From assembly GCA_021234155.1 (NCBI GenBank), contig JAJEKV010000064.1, positions 126,001 to 190,000 of the forward strand: a stretch of 64,000 nucleotides of DNA. Reading direction: 5' to 3'. This DNA comes from Isoetes taiwanensis. Its lineage: Eukaryota; Streptophyta; Lycopodiopsida; Isoetales; Isoetaceae. Of the stretch, positions 1 to 12,060 are shown in pieces. A program made the position numbers and the translations under genes. The notes under the pieces are model-generated. The model searched no databases. It was given only the letters and a program-made list of their open reading frames with translations, and was not told where the DNA came from. Every line of letters begins with the position of its first letter. The stretch's first letter is position 1.

Positions 1-1525
1 ATATAGAAAGTTTGGAAAGAGGCGTTGAATACACCAAAGTGTGGAGAAGGAGGATGTTCTCTGGACTTGGTATCGTGTGTGTATATGTGTACTAGGAACA
101 TTTAATAGTAAAACATAAACTTTTAGTTCACATATATGAATACAGAGGCAATGAAGATAAGAATTGCTATACTAGACATTAAGTATGTCCACTAGGAACT
201 TAGGGTGGCATGTGCCCCTGTGGAATTTATGACTAGAGCGTGAGGACCAAGGCAACCTAAGGATAGAGAGTCTAGAAGGTGTGGTGTGAAAACCACAGCA
301 CAAGCAGCTAGGGGGCTACGTCAATGAATTACATATGAGTCTAGAGTTAGGGTTGGTGCACACATGTTACTATATCTCATAATAACAACGTAGTGGTTTT
401 GGATGTTTGAAGGATTTAGTAGAATCAAATACTATAGTGGTGATCATATCGAGGATGTCAATTGTGATATTCAGATGTATATTATATTAAAAGATAGTAG
501 AATATTCGTACAAGGCGAGGGAAATATCACTTGACAAGGTTTAAAGAATGAGCGTAATGATATGCTTATATACGAAGATATCCATATTGGCAGCGTCTAT
601 GAGGACATATGAGGGACCCCCAGAGACTTTATTCACATAATCCCCTGGGATATGTAGATTCATTTGCGGACTTAAAGACATCTAGGCATTAAAATAATGG
701 TTGGAAATACTTTGCCCGGACCATATCTAGATACTCTAAAATGAGGTGACTAGCCAATAACGGTTGGAGGCCATTGGAATGTACGGAAGAACAACTCCAA
801 AAAAAAAAAGGTGGACTGCCGTCACTCTGACAGGCGTGTGGCACAGATAATTAATCACATCATATAGACGGTGAAGTTTGGCACAAAGTGTTGACATTAT
901 TATGGGGGGTTCTAACACAGGCACTTACTACATATTACAGAGTTTGTACCGTGGTCTGGGAAAATGGTCCATAAAAAGAACACGACCATTGAGAAGAAGT
1001 AGTGAGGGGTGGTAGGATTAAAGCTACCCATGGTCTAGAGGGGTGCTGCATGGCAGTCCCTAGTTGGTTGGGCTAAAAGAAATCCTTTGTCTGGGAATTG
1101 AGATGAGGCAAGGTTTAGACACTAGAGAGAGACAACGTTAATTATAGTTATGTCTATAACATATTACGTATATATCGTCGAATAAGGTCTAAGATAAAGC
1201 ATATAAATGTAGTATAGATTGAATGATGGCAAGGCCCGAAGAAATTGTGTTATCAAGGCATCTACCAAAGGAAAGGAAAAAAAATAAAAAATAATAATAA
1301 TTAAAGTTATAGGTCGCGAAACGCCGATAACTGGACATTATTATCGTCGCCTAAAGAATATCCAAGGATATACGCATGCTGCTATTCTAGAGAATTGCCC
1401 TGTCGTTGTTAATTAAATTCCGGAATTAGTCCCACCAAGTGAGTTGATGTTGTCATAACAAGTTGGTCGTACTTGCTAGATTACGTCGTGTCATTTGGTC
1501 GGTTTATTCCTAGGGGATACTAGCT
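1..1525. other. anonymous intergenic DNA
   Basis: No convincing exon, transposon end or RNA gene was recognised here. The few open frames are short and show no family motif. Confidence 0.5.
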
Positions 1526-1605
1526 TTATATATGGTTAACAGTTATCCGGTTGACTATGGCAGAGAGAGGTCGACTCCCATGGCTATGGCAAGACTGCTT
1601 ATTCT

Positions 1606-1740
1606 GGCGGCTATGGCGAAAGAGCTTGCTCCGGCGGCTATGGCGGAAGAGCTTGCTCCGGCGGCTATGGCGAAAGAGCTTGCTCCGGCGGCTATGGCGG
1701 AAGAGCTTGCTCCGGTGGCTATGGCGAAAGAGCTTGTTTC
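1606..1740 (+). repeat. 27-bp minisatellite, five copies
   Basis: Five head-to-tail 27-bp units begin at 1606, 1633, 1660, 1687 and 1714. Each starts GGCGGCTATGGCG (GGTGGC in the last) and ends near GCTTGCTCC. Units alternate between GCGAAAGAG and GCGGAAGAG, so there is also a 54-bp higher-order period. As 27 is a multiple of three and few units hold stops, several frames stay open. One frame gives a Gly/Tyr-rich nonapeptide (GGYGERACS/GGYGGRACS). No splice sites or flanking homology make it a gene, and a former coding repeat is only possible. Confidence 0.85.
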
Positions 1741-1851
1741 GGCGGAGTTGTTGCCTCCACAACGTGTGTTTACCAAAGGCACGCCTCTAATTTAGATATG
1801 GAATAGATGCACTATAAATATTAGAAAAAGCATTATATCACTTCAAGAAAG

Positions 1852-1915
1852 AAGTTGGCTTATTGGTAAAGGTGTTGGCTTGGGTGCAGAAGGTCAGGGG
1901 TTCAATCCCATGATG
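1852..1915 (+). repeat. tRNA-like SINE head, copy 1
   Basis: This piece has a box-A-like TTGGCTTATTGGT and, about 45 bases on, a box-B-like GGGGTTCAATCCC, the layout of an internal RNA polymerase III promoter. It aligns with the segment at 1996-2060, so the two are related copies. No clear 3' tail or target duplication was found. Confidence 0.5.
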
Positions 1916-1995
1916 TACCTTTTTCTTAAACGAACTGCTAACTGAATAAAATAGAATATTAGATATGTATAATAAAGTAGTAGAACATATATAGA

Positions 1996-2060
1996 TAGTT
2001 GGCAAGATGGAAAGAGCGTTGGGTTGGAAGTGGAAGGTCATGGGTTTAAAACGTGGGCGG
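1996..2060 (+). repeat. tRNA-like SINE head, copy 2
   Basis: It shows box-A-like TTGGCAAGATGG and box-B-like GGTCATGGGTTTAAAAC with the same spacing as 1852-1915, followed by an A-rich run to about 2090. It is too diverged to be a working tRNA gene. Confidence 0.5.
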
Positions 2061-2094
2061 AAAAGAAAAAAACTTAAAAAAAAAAAAAAAAACG

Positions 2095-2528
2095 GACGCG
2101 TATTTTTATACGGCGGACCGTATGGGCGCTACCTTATCTGACCTTAACTTTTCGAAATAAACACCTCAGGGACAGCAGCCCCTTTCGATTTTTCGGGCTT
2201 GTTGTCTTTTGACATCGAGGAGACGCGCCCCTTAGGGTATTTGGGAGGTGCCCGATCCATTGGAGCCGTTTTCGCCTTCATCCGAATTGCCTACAAAAAG
2301 TTATAGCCCTTCCAAACTTGGGTCCTCCAGTCACAACTTTTTCCCTCCAAAATCGCCCTAAACTTCCTAAAACTCACAATTTATTACATCCACCTAACAC
2401 AAAACTAAATCACCAAAAAGTTAAGCAGTCCAACTAGCCTAAACTCCCACTCAACTACCGAACTAACGGGTTAAAGATTTGGTCAGTGCTATGATTCCGA
2501 TCAACCAAAATCATGGCTCTGATACCAC
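2095..2528 (-). mobile_element. 5' leader of a truncated LTR retrotransposon
   Basis: Read on the minus strand, this follows the LTR at 2529-4114 and starts with a primer-binding site, TGGTATCAGAGCC (2527-2515), the usual complement of initiator-methionine tRNA. About 430 bases of non-coding leader follow, ending near an A/T run at 2070-2090, past which no gag is recognisable. The element is therefore cut off on this side. Confidence 0.6.
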
Positions 2529-4114
2529 TGTGATGCTCCCTGAACATATACGACCCTCAGACGTATACATACGGGGACTTTCCCCTCCCATGGCGACCCA
2601 CGAGCAGGGCCCTCCGTCTGACTCGGGCCATCTATAAGAAGATGCCCAAGTGAAGGACACAGAGGGGTCATTTGGCCCACGCCTTCAATGGGGCTCCTAC
2701 GTCGCGGAAGCGTGAATACATGTTAGCACACATCATAAATCATATATAAATAACCACCACGAAGGGTGGCACATCCATCCAAGTACTAACGGCAAAGAAT
2801 ATGCATCTAATCCTAAGGAAAACACCCCAAACCCATGGTTCTACCCCGGCTCAGACTCCGAGGAGGATCGACCGGCTAGGTCTCAAGAGATCAGCCAGAC
2901 CCGAATCTTGACATGGCGTTGGGCGGCATAGAACATCGGCTAAGGTTGTCCAATCCATCCGCCCCTCCACATTGCACACTTTGCGGATGAGTCGAATCAT
3001 GCTATGGCATCACTATAGCCTTCCGGACCACGCTTGAGACTCAAGGTATCACCCTCACGAGCCTACTACGGGGGTTCATGAAGCCCCGTCCCGATGAGGC
3101 GGTGGGGAAGCGTCCCCTTCCGGGATCACGGTGGTTCCATGGGTGGACTAGAGAATACGTGTCGCATCAGCGACCCACGCATCCGTACCCGACTTACTCG
3201 CCCTAAATCTACTCAAAGTACAGGATGCCCCATGCGGGTCACACCTCTGTACCGGGGAGTGTCGGACCCATACCCGGCTGGATCGCGCCTAGCTCACCGG
3301 GCCTGCTATTAGGCCTAGTCCACCTTGTAGGAGTCTCGGGGAGCCTTTTATGTTCGTGCAAGACCCCACCCCCACTTCACCACTGTGTCCCTTGTTTGGT
3401 GCTAAGCCATTCCATAGCATCCACGACTCGGTGGGCTCTTGTGCACAGGCCGCATCTAATGGGAATAATACAGGGCTCTATCTAGGAGCATACTACAATA
3501 CATGGGCTCGGAGGTCTCTACCCCCGTAATCCCCCATCTCCGGAGTGCTAACTAAGCAAAGAACTACTAAACCATCAACCAAAGCACGTACAGAGACTAG
3601 AGATAAGAATACTCACCATATCAATCAAGGGTTAGTCTAACAGGTAAACCACAGAGAAAACAAAGAGAGAACACACCACGTAGAGCTATGCTATAAATCA
3701 ACAAAGTAACCTCTTGACTAACCAAAATCGGTCTTGGGCTGCTCCATCTCGACTAACTGAAGGCGCTGGCTGCTGCTCCTCCTCCTCCATCCCCAATTGC
3801 TCCCAATTCAATTGGGGCACAAAAGCCCTAATTTGGGTGTCCAAAATGGAAACCCCACCTTGCCCAATCGATTTGGGCCAGGTGGCATGCTCTAGATTGG
3901 TTAATATTAGCTAATTTGGTATCTTAGCCCTTTTTAATATTAGGATAAGCCCTAAATTCGAATTAGGGTTTTGGTTAGGTTTCCACCTTTATAATGTAAT
4001 TATTAACATAGCTAACCTTAGCTTATGAATAATTAATGTGCCATTAATTATTCATAGTGACGTGTCACGTATTTATACTTAAATATGCGTATAAATATGT
4101 GGAACGTCACAACA
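2529..4114 (-). mobile_element. long LTR (about 1.59 kb), minus orientation
   Basis: On the plus strand the segment starts TGTGATGCTCCC and ends GTCACAACA, giving TG...CA ends on both strands. One base beyond its edge lies a methionine-type primer-binding site, which marks this as the 5' LTR of a minus-strand element. The 4114 edge is supported independently: the duplicated segment at 4712 runs on through this point without the LTR. No pol is present nearby. A diverged relative may lie at 35412-36056. Confidence 0.65.
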
Positions 4115-4115
4115 T

Positions 4116-4496
4116 CCCTCATTAATTCTCAAATAAAAGCGGTCTGTGCATAGGAGCCCGCCTGGCTGTCGGTGGCAGGGCAAACTGGCTGATAATGAAG
4201 ATTGTGTGACTGTAGTTGATCCCTTGATCTATAGAGTCTACTGGGTGCACGTAGTGTGCTTTGTCAATGCATGTGCGCAAGTTATGGGCTTGTCACCTCC
4301 TGGCTGATGCATTGCCTCAACAGGGTTAAGTCGTTCTTGCCTCCTCGGGCCAGGGGAGATGCCCTGGAGTAGTCATCTTGACTATATCCCTGGCAAACTT
4401 CTTAATATGTTATAGTGCCCCTTCCAACGATTTAATGTGTCATATTAATACACTGTTATTAATACAATATTCAATGTGTACGAAATATGTACGGAT
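4116..4496 (+). repeat. 380-bp direct repeat, copy 1
   Basis: Nearly identical to 4712-5093, starting CCCTCATTAATTCTC and ending near AATATGTACGGAT. It begins right at the outer edge of the LTR that ends at 4114. Confidence 0.9.
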
Positions 4497-4711
4497 TAGT
4501 ACCTATTCTTAGCCTTAGACGACAGGCAAAGCCTATGACATCTAACTTGTATCACAGACTAACAAATGAGTCCTGTAGTTTAGTAGATTGTTAATTATAT
4601 TATTTTGATTCATTCTGTTACATGATGTATGATATTAATGTGCGCACCTCTTGTGCTTGGAGAAGAGAGGTAGAGACCAAAAGTCATGTTTAGAGATGAT
4701 TCTGGAACAAC

Positions 4712-5093
4712 CCTCATTAATTCTCAAATAAAAGCGGTCTGTGCATAGGAGCCCGCCTGGCTGTCGGTGGCAGGGCAAACTGGCTGATAATGAAGATTGT
4801 GTGACTATAATTGATCCCTTGGTCTCTATAGAGTCTACTGGGTGCACGTAGTGTGCTTTGTCAATGCATGTGCGCAAGTTATGGGCTTGTCACCTCATGG
4901 CTGGTGCATTGCCTCAGCGGGGTTAAGTTGTTCTTGCCTCCTCGGGCCAGGGGAGATGCCCTGGAGTAGTCATCTTGACTATATCCCTGGCAAACTTCTT
5001 AATATGTTATAGTGCCCCTTCCAACGATTTAATGTGTCATATTAATACACTGTTATTAATACAATATTCAATGTGTACCAAATATGTACGGAT
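4712..5093 (+). repeat. 380-bp direct repeat, copy 2
   Basis: The second copy of 4116-4496, separated by about 215 bases of unrelated sequence. The ends lack TG...CA and a primer-binding site, so these are a local duplication rather than LTRs. Confidence 0.9.
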
Positions 5094-5522
5094 GTTGTAT
5101 GGAATATCAACAGGCGTGCTGGCTGCTATATGTCCTTCACTCCCTTTGACCAACCAACAAACAAGCACATGTGTATGAAAACGTAGCAAGTTAGTGAAAC
5201 TATTATGGGTAGGATTAAGAAACCTCGCCCTTTCAAATTTTCAGGAAAGACTCTTATAATAATGGAGTCACTAATCTATACTAGGGTCATAAATCGTAAT
5301 AGAATCTATACCCACATGCTGACTAGACTTATCGTGCAAAAAATACATTATAACAATGAAGTCGAATAAAATAACTCATGTTTGAATTGCCTTATCTATT
5401 GACCTTAATCTTGTGTCTCGAATCCAACTCCTCCATCCAAAATTCAAGCTATAGAAAGTGCAGTCACTTATTGTTTCCCTGCATACATAAGAAAGGTGAA
5501 CCAAAAGCCACTGGGCTTATCT
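5094..5522. other. anonymous AT-rich DNA
   Basis: No gene or repeat recognised. Confidence 0.4.
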
Positions 5523-5700
5523 AGGCATGAGGGCCTCCAACCTGGCACGAGAGCCTCCATCTAGGCAAAAATCCTCCAACCTGGCACGAGAGCCTCCATC
5601 TAGGCAAAAAGCCTCCAACCAGGCACGAGAACCTCTATTAAGCACGAGGGCCTCCACTAGGGCATAAAGGCCTCCAATCTGCAATAGGCCCTTCTATGAG
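5523..5700 (+). repeat. imperfect about 20/40-bp tandem repeat
   Basis: Repeated units of the type GGCACGAGAGCCTCCAT alternate with GGCAAAAAGCCTCCAACC, giving a 20-bp period grouped in pairs. Weaker copies reappear at about 5810-5870. No coding function is evident. Confidence 0.75.
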
Positions 5701-7330
5701 ATGTTATTTTATACAAGTAAGGTATATTATTGGAAAAAGGGTTCTGGGAAGGGGGGGCAAAAGATCAAAGTGAATCAATTAGGCAACTAGGTCATCCATC
5801 CAAGTACAAGGATCTCCATATAGGGCCCCATCTAGACACTAGGGTCTCCATCTAGGCATGAGGGTCAATAAAAAAACCATCTGGGACCTCCATCATAAAC
5901 AAGATCTTTAGTAACATGAAACGAATTTAAATGCAAAATAATCAAAGGCAGGAAGGCAAGAGGATAGTGACACACAAGGGCTTCACAAATCAAGTAGTCA
6001 ATAGCTCAAAAGGGCAAGATGGCAGATGGATAGGTGGCTTAACATTTCAAGGAACGAAAAGGGGAGATGCTCATTTAAGAGCTGATGAGGAAATAGAATT
6101 GAACAAGAAGTCTGAAGATGGAAACCATGAGAATAGGACAAATAACTAACCAACAACTATCTTAGTAGTTCTCGAAATTTATTTACCTTTTATCTCTGAA
6201 CCGAAGGTAAAGGCATTTAGCGCATTGACAAATCTAAATGTTTGGAAGCCAATTTGTCATTGGTGTATTTGCACACTTCACATCTTCGAGATCAACTTTA
6301 ATATTATGTACATTTTTTTTTTCTTACAATGGCCTGGTGATGGGCCAGTATATGTATTCATGTATGTTTCTACATGCTTGGCATGCATACGATGCGGAGC
6401 TCATATGAGCAAGGGTTTGGAATAGAGATTTTTCAAGGGCATTTGTAGGGGCGAGGAGGATTCTTTGGAGGAAGCTTTTGAGGAGTAAGTTTTTGCATAG
6501 CAGAGAGGGTGGAGGAGGAGCACTAAGGAGACAAGAGCTTGGAGATCACATCTGCATCAATTGTCTTCTTTGGGGTGGGGTTTTAAGACTTACATTTGGG
6601 GCTCTTGTGCTTGCTAGAGATATGGATTATAGTGGATGTATGAGAGCTGATGGTTGCTTGAAGTTTTACATATTAATCAGTGGTCCATGATCTGGGCATA
6701 TAAGTAGATTAGAATTTATTGAGCGTATAGCTTGGGCAGGAATAAGGCATTATCTCTTGCGCTGTCGGAGGAATGGCATCAAAGTTGGATTTAAGAATTG
6801 CTTCAAACTTGCTTGAAAGCCATAGTCTAGGCTGAAATTAGGATGTAAGAGGTCGTTTTGGCATAAAAGAGGATTTGAGTGGATAAACCCAGAAGGCTAG
6901 ATATGAACTTCCAGCACACCGAGATGGATCTCCTAATCCTCTAGAACTGCCTGGAACTCTTTGGAACATAGAGCCAGAACCAAATAAAAAACTTTCGGGC
7001 TTCAGTAAGCCCAAATCAATGACCAACTAGGATAAATTGAGTTGGTAGACACTGAACTCCAATGCTAGATGTGTCTACATTTTGTCTTTTATATTGTTTT
7101 CTTTGGATTTGTCAAATTGCTTTAGTCACATTATATGGTTGCCTGTGAGTTGGAGATTAAACGAGATTTTTATAGGAGTAAAATCAATGCAATGGTAATT
7201 TAGAGTGAGCAGTCATATCTTAATGAAGTACATATCAGTTCGCCTCGAAGAAGTGTGTGATGAACCGGAAATGTTTCTAAACAAGAAAGGGGACTCATGG
7301 AAAACTTTGGATTGAACCAACCGGGTGGAG
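5701..7330. other. anonymous DNA upstream of a LINE fragment
   Basis: Apart from the weak repeat units near 5810-5870, only short frames without recognisable motifs are seen. Confidence 0.4.
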
Positions 7331-7334
7331 CAGG

Positions 7335-7735
7335 ATCAAGAGCACCATTTCGAATGGCGCAAAAGGAGGGTTGGCTGTAGCATTGGCAGGTCATATAGCT
7401 TCTCCTTCCAAGAGCCTTGGAAAACCGACTCGTCAAGGAAGAAGAGGTAACATATTGCACAGTTACGTCTCAGCTTGCTTAGATTGGAGATCGCGGTAGG
7501 TCGAGAAAATGGCATATCACATGCTCTGTGGTTTTGCCCATATTGCATGACAGGACATGTAGAAGATGAGAAGCATGCTTTGTTATTATGTCCTGCTTTT
7601 GACCATATTTGCGATCATCATGGTATTTCCAAAAGACCATTTCACGATCTTTTGATAATGCCTTCCTCTATGGAAAGTGCATACCCTTCTGTCTATTGCA
7701 ATTTCGAACATAATTACTTTAACTTTGTCACATAG
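7335..7735 (+). pseudogene. LINE ORF2 C-terminal fragment
   Basis: The frame at 7475-7735 contains RLEIAVGR followed by CPYCMTGHVEDEKHALLLCP. This is the Cys/His pattern (CPYC...VEDE.H..L.CP) typical of the extreme C-terminus of plant and animal LINE reverse-transcriptase proteins. Just upstream, another frame carries the matching IAQLRLSLLR stretch, so at least one frameshift lies in between. No reverse-transcriptase core and no tail were found. It is a short relic, placed about 0.6 kb upstream of the methyltransferase gene. Confidence 0.6.
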
Positions 7736-8309
7736 CTGATGATCTTGAAGCACAATGCTTCGCTTAGAAACACATTTGTTTATGATGTTGTTTGTTTCAC
7801 CCATGGACCTGAGGGTCTTAGGGCATGATTTTAATAAATAAATAAATATTTGTGCATCTATTTTGTATACTATCAGGAATATGGACACAAAAAGGGATGC
7901 AAGTTCTCTGAATTCAAGAAATGCTTCAAAAGTGATGAAGTAAGAACATGGTTGGAATATGTCATGAGCTTAGGTGCTAATTCATGACAAGGATTGGTAA
8001 GCTACTTGATCCCCAAGATTTAATCTTTGAGTTGCAAACCTTACACATTAAACATGGTGAGAGTGACAGATTTAATCTATATCTTAGATCAAATGGTTCT
8101 TTGTTTAGTCTTATGATTGTCAAGGGGTATCTTTATGCAATGGTTGCATGGTTTTTCTAGGGTGTTGCCAATGCAATAAACGTGGACGTGTCTTATTTGT
8201 TATCGTAATCCAATGTGGCAGTCTTATATGACAGCCATAGTTTACACCTGCCAAGTAACTTTCCAATGGATGTTAAAGAATCAATTGGTTTAGGTTTTAG
8301 TGTTTAGAG
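7736..8309. other. upstream region of the methyltransferase gene
   Basis: No coding feature is seen. It presumably holds the promoter and 5' UTR of the gene starting at 8310, but no promoter motif can be assigned with confidence. Confidence 0.4.
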
Positions 8310-10268
8310 ATGGAGCAGGTGGATGAACAAAAGGTCAAGGACCTCTGCGAGGCTGCAAGGGCAGGGGATTTAGGAAGAATCAAAGCTCTGCTGGCTGATG
8401 GGGCAGAAATATGGAGAGGAGACGACAATGGAATCACCCCTCTCATGTTCGCTGCAGCACAGGGTTATACAGATTCTGTACGTTATTTGCTCGAAGAGGG
8501 TGCACCATGGAATGCATTAGACCGTCTTGGCAAGTGCGCTGGTGATTACGCGATGGAATGTGGTCACCAGGAGACTTACGAACTCTTACTTGATGCAGGT
8601 ATGTATATATCCTTTTTCATGTTTTTGAGAATAAATCAGGCTGATTTTCTCTTTAGTACCCTGAGGAATTTTTGTCTTGACACTTTGGCAAAATGTAGCC
8701 TGTTTCTGAGCTTGAAATTGGAGACTTCCTCATGCATAACTTGTAACGTATGTTTGTATTGAATCAGGTGTTAAAGCTGAGCTTGTATTAGGAGCAGCAT
8801 TAAGACAAAATAGCAGTAAAGATGCATGTGATAACTATCTGCTAGAACGCGTAAAATTCAGTGAGGACCGGTTGATTGATGAGAAGAACAAAGGCATTAT
8901 GATGTCTTGGGAGCGCCCGCTAATGGAGGCACATGCAAAAGCAGTTTGTTCAAGGGGAGGAAGCATATTGAATATTGGGTTTGGTATGGGGATCGTTGAC
9001 ACAGCCATCCAAAGTTATGTTCCAACATGTCATACGATAATTGAGGCGCATCCAGATGTTTATTCACGGATGATTCAAACTGGATGGGGAAAAAAGGAAA
9101 ATGTGCAGATCATATTTGGGCGATGGCAGGATGTGATCAGTCAGCTTGACCAATATGATGGTGAGTGCTTGTTTTATGAACTCAAGTATGTTGTCAAGAG
9201 TATGGTTGATTATGCATTTGTGTACATCAGAATATTAAAGTTAATAACGTTTAGGAAAAGACTATATATGTTGTGTACTATCATCAAATAAGCTCAAGAG
9301 AAACATTTTGGTAAGCTACCTGCAGGCAGGTAAGATATGTCAAGAGTTCACGTTTTAGCTTTCTCTAGCTGCCAGGTAGTTTGCAGTCTCATCACTTGGA
9401 ATCTTGACTGAACTCTAACCAGCCATCATATTGGCGGATGAACATATTCCTGGACTTAATGCGCAAAAATGATGGGAAATTGGGCTTGAGACCAATGGAG
9501 ATTTCAGAAGAAATCATGTAAGCTACACATTATAATGCTCCTGAAATAGCATATTTGGGATAGGGAATGAAATTACCATCCATCACAGCCAGTGGTGTCG
9601 AGTTCTCTCTAAACCATATAAGCACACGGCTCTATCCCCCCTCCCTTGCTTGCGGAAATGTGATGTGTTTGTGATAACTAGTTGCTCCATCTTTTTCCTC
9701 CATTGCATCTAACATATTTGATAATGGGGAGTCAGATGAGGCTTGTCATCATGATAATCCAGTTGCAGTGTTCATTTTCTGCAACAGTGGGAATAACCAG
9801 TTTATCTATTCTCTTGATGTGTTTAGTCCAATAACAGTGAAAAACTGTGAAGTGAAAAAAATTGGATTATGGGAGTATTTATGTTTCACGGGATCAATCA
9901 TATGCAAATGTTTGCTGATCTTTGATTGATAAGTTTTCTGCTTTTTGGCAGGTATATTTTTTGACACATACAGTGAGCATTACGAGGATCTAAGGGAGTT
10001 CCATTCTTATTTACCAAAATTGCTTAAGTCAGGAGGAATATATTCATTCTTTAATGGTCTTTGTGGAACAAATCCTTTCTTTCATGTTGTGTATTGTCAA
10101 GTTGTCGCTTTGGAGCTTGCTCACTTAGGTTTGTCGACGCAATTTATTTCTTTGCCAGTAAAGGATTGCTTTGACGCAAATACGTGGGAAGGAATTTCCC
10201 ACAAGTATTGGCAATTAGACACGTATTTCTTGCCAGTCTGTCAGATTCCTGAAGAGGAAGACCAGTAG
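8310..10268 (+). CDS. RMT2-like ankyrin/SAM-dependent arginine methyltransferase
   Basis: Three exons, 8310-8598, 8768-9160 and 9952-10268, join in phase with GT-AG introns (169 and 791 bp) to give 332 residues. Residues about 8-97 form two to three ankyrin repeats (LLADGAEI, GITPLMFAAAQG, LLLDAG). Residues about 115-332 match the RMT2/guanidinoacetate-type methyltransferase domain, with SAM-binding motif ILNIGFGMG at 163-171, acidic motif IIEAHPDVY at 187-195 and FFDTYSEHYEDL at 230-241. The yeast family member Rmt2 methylates the delta nitrogen of an arginine in ribosomal protein L12; transfer of that substrate to this plant protein is inference. The start is the first ATG of the ankyrin frame. 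The length is near that of known homologues and no break is seen. Confidence 0.92.
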
Positions 10269-11689
10269 AGAATGCTCAATCATGCATTTCGGTGCTGTTA
10301 ATTTTGTATGCAGGATTTTGTCTATGTGCATAGAAATTAATGAGAAAGGATTTAGGCTTAGATTATTTACTACTATGTTGTCTTGTGGCACTAATTTCAT
10401 TGAAAAGCTGTCAGCTCAATTTGTTCAAAAGAAAGCTCAATTTGATCAAAAGAAATTGACACTTAAAACTTCTGCTTTCCCTTTCTTTAATTTTGACTCA
10501 AAGAATAGTGAAAGAGAACCATGCATTAGCCATAAAATGTTAGATCAGTCGAGATGGATCAGTAGAAGATTATTGGTTGGTATTTTTTAGTTGGTTTTAT
10601 AACTGAGCTTATTGGCCTTTCTTTTACATGGGATAAAATGCCTTTATGTTTTAATAAATTTCACCATACGCCCTTGGGGTTTGATTATTTTTTCCAAAAG
10701 CCCTTGATCAAAAAGCCCTATTTTATATATTTGAAAATTTTCGAAATACCCTTAAGATTTATGTTAATTCCTGAAAGTTTCATTGTGTTTTCGATACATC
10801 TATCAAAGTCGTTTTGGGTCAGGTAGGTTGGGCTACCTGTGAGAGAGAAAGATAATTTACCTCAATATTTAAACATAGTTTTGTGGATATTTGTTGCATG
10901 GCTATTGTTGCAGTTCTCGTTTCATTCTTAGAAAAAGCAATTTTCTTTATTGAATGCAGTATTTGGCATAGGTCATAAATGTAAGCATTCAATTTTGCTT
11001 TTAAAGGTTTGAGCAGGCTTATATTGTGTCGCAAACACAATATCTGAATATTTTCTTTTAAAAGTTTTATCTGAATATCCAGGCATAGACCTTGGATATT
11101 GACATGCAACTCTCTTACTCATCGTGATGTGCATTTTATTTGCAGGCAGGTTTATGTAAAGGAGCTGTTTTTTACGGCAGTACTTCTTTGCATACTTGCA
11201 GATTTCAAAATTGCTGCGATTTTAACTCTGAGAGTTATCTGATATGGTATGACAATTTCTTACACTAAATATATGTTTTATATAGTAATTTTGTATTTAC
11301 GATTATACCATTCTCATGGTAGTAGGGTATATGTGACTATGCATCAATGATTGATATTTTTCTTTCTCTCATGCATTTGTATCTTGATCTCGCAGTCTAA
11401 AGACATGAATAGAAGGCCAGAAAGTAGTGTTGCTGTTTTTACCATGATATGGTGACAAGCAACTATCTTAGATGGTGGGGATATTGTCTGATGCTATTGC
11501 TGCCAAGCTCGTAGCAGGCTGAATACTCGACTATTGCAATTGCATGTAAGTTTTGGATCTCTCTTATAAAATGCAATAACAGGTCAGAAATATTATATAG
11601 AATGCATTCATCCAGGCAGTTTAGAAGAAATTCGAGGAACCAATCCGAAGCATGGCACAAACGCATGGACAGCCAGCAAATGGGCAGAT
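10269..11689. other. 3' flank of the methyltransferase gene
   Basis: AT-rich DNA without recognisable coding sequence. The first few hundred bases probably include the 3' UTR; an AATAAA lies near 10653. The rest shows nothing. Confidence 0.4.
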
Positions 11690-12060
11690 CTCTTTTTTCT
11701 AGTGCACCTTCCCTTTTCCCCTTTCCTCGCACTTTCCCTCTTTCTTTTTTTCCTTTCTCTTTTCCCTGCTTCCCCCTCCCTTTTTCTTTTTCCTTCTCCT
11801 TTCTCTTCTTCCCTCCCTTCTCCCCTCCCTTTTTCTCTTCCCTCCCTTTTTCTCGTCCCTTTTCTCCTTCATCCACCTTTTTCCTCGTCCCCTTTCTTAA
11901 TGTCCCTTATCGCTCCGTCCTCCTCCCCCTTTCTTTTCCTTTCCCTTTCTTCGTGCTCTTTTTCCTTTCCAATTCTCTTTTTCTTTTTTTCCCTTTTACC
12001 CGTGCCCTTTTTCCTTTCATTTTGCCCTTTTCTCCTCCCTTCTCTTTTTTCCTTTCCTCT
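11690..12060 (+). repeat. long polypyrimidine tract (C/T on plus strand)
   Basis: About 370 bases are overwhelmingly C and T on the plus strand, mostly CCCTTTT/CTTTTCC blocks, with very few purines. Long open frames on both strands here are low-complexity artefacts (Phe/Ser/Pro/Leu one way, Lys/Glu/Gly the other). Such tracts can adopt triplex (H-DNA) structure; whether this one does is unknown. Confidence 0.9.

Noticed and set aside
1526-1795. Four overlapping frames across the minisatellite
   Set aside because: All are by-products of a 27-base repeat lacking stops; no flanking gene structure.
1852-2060. tRNA genes
   Set aside because: Only promoter boxes are kept; no acceptor stem or anticodon arm could be formed.
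4116-5093. Short LTR element from the two 380-bp repeats
   Set aside because: No TG...CA ends, no primer-binding site, and only about 215 bases between the copies.
5523-5700. CRISPR-like array
   Set aside because: The repeats have no unique spacers and the setting is eukaryotic; it is an ordinary degenerate tandem repeat.
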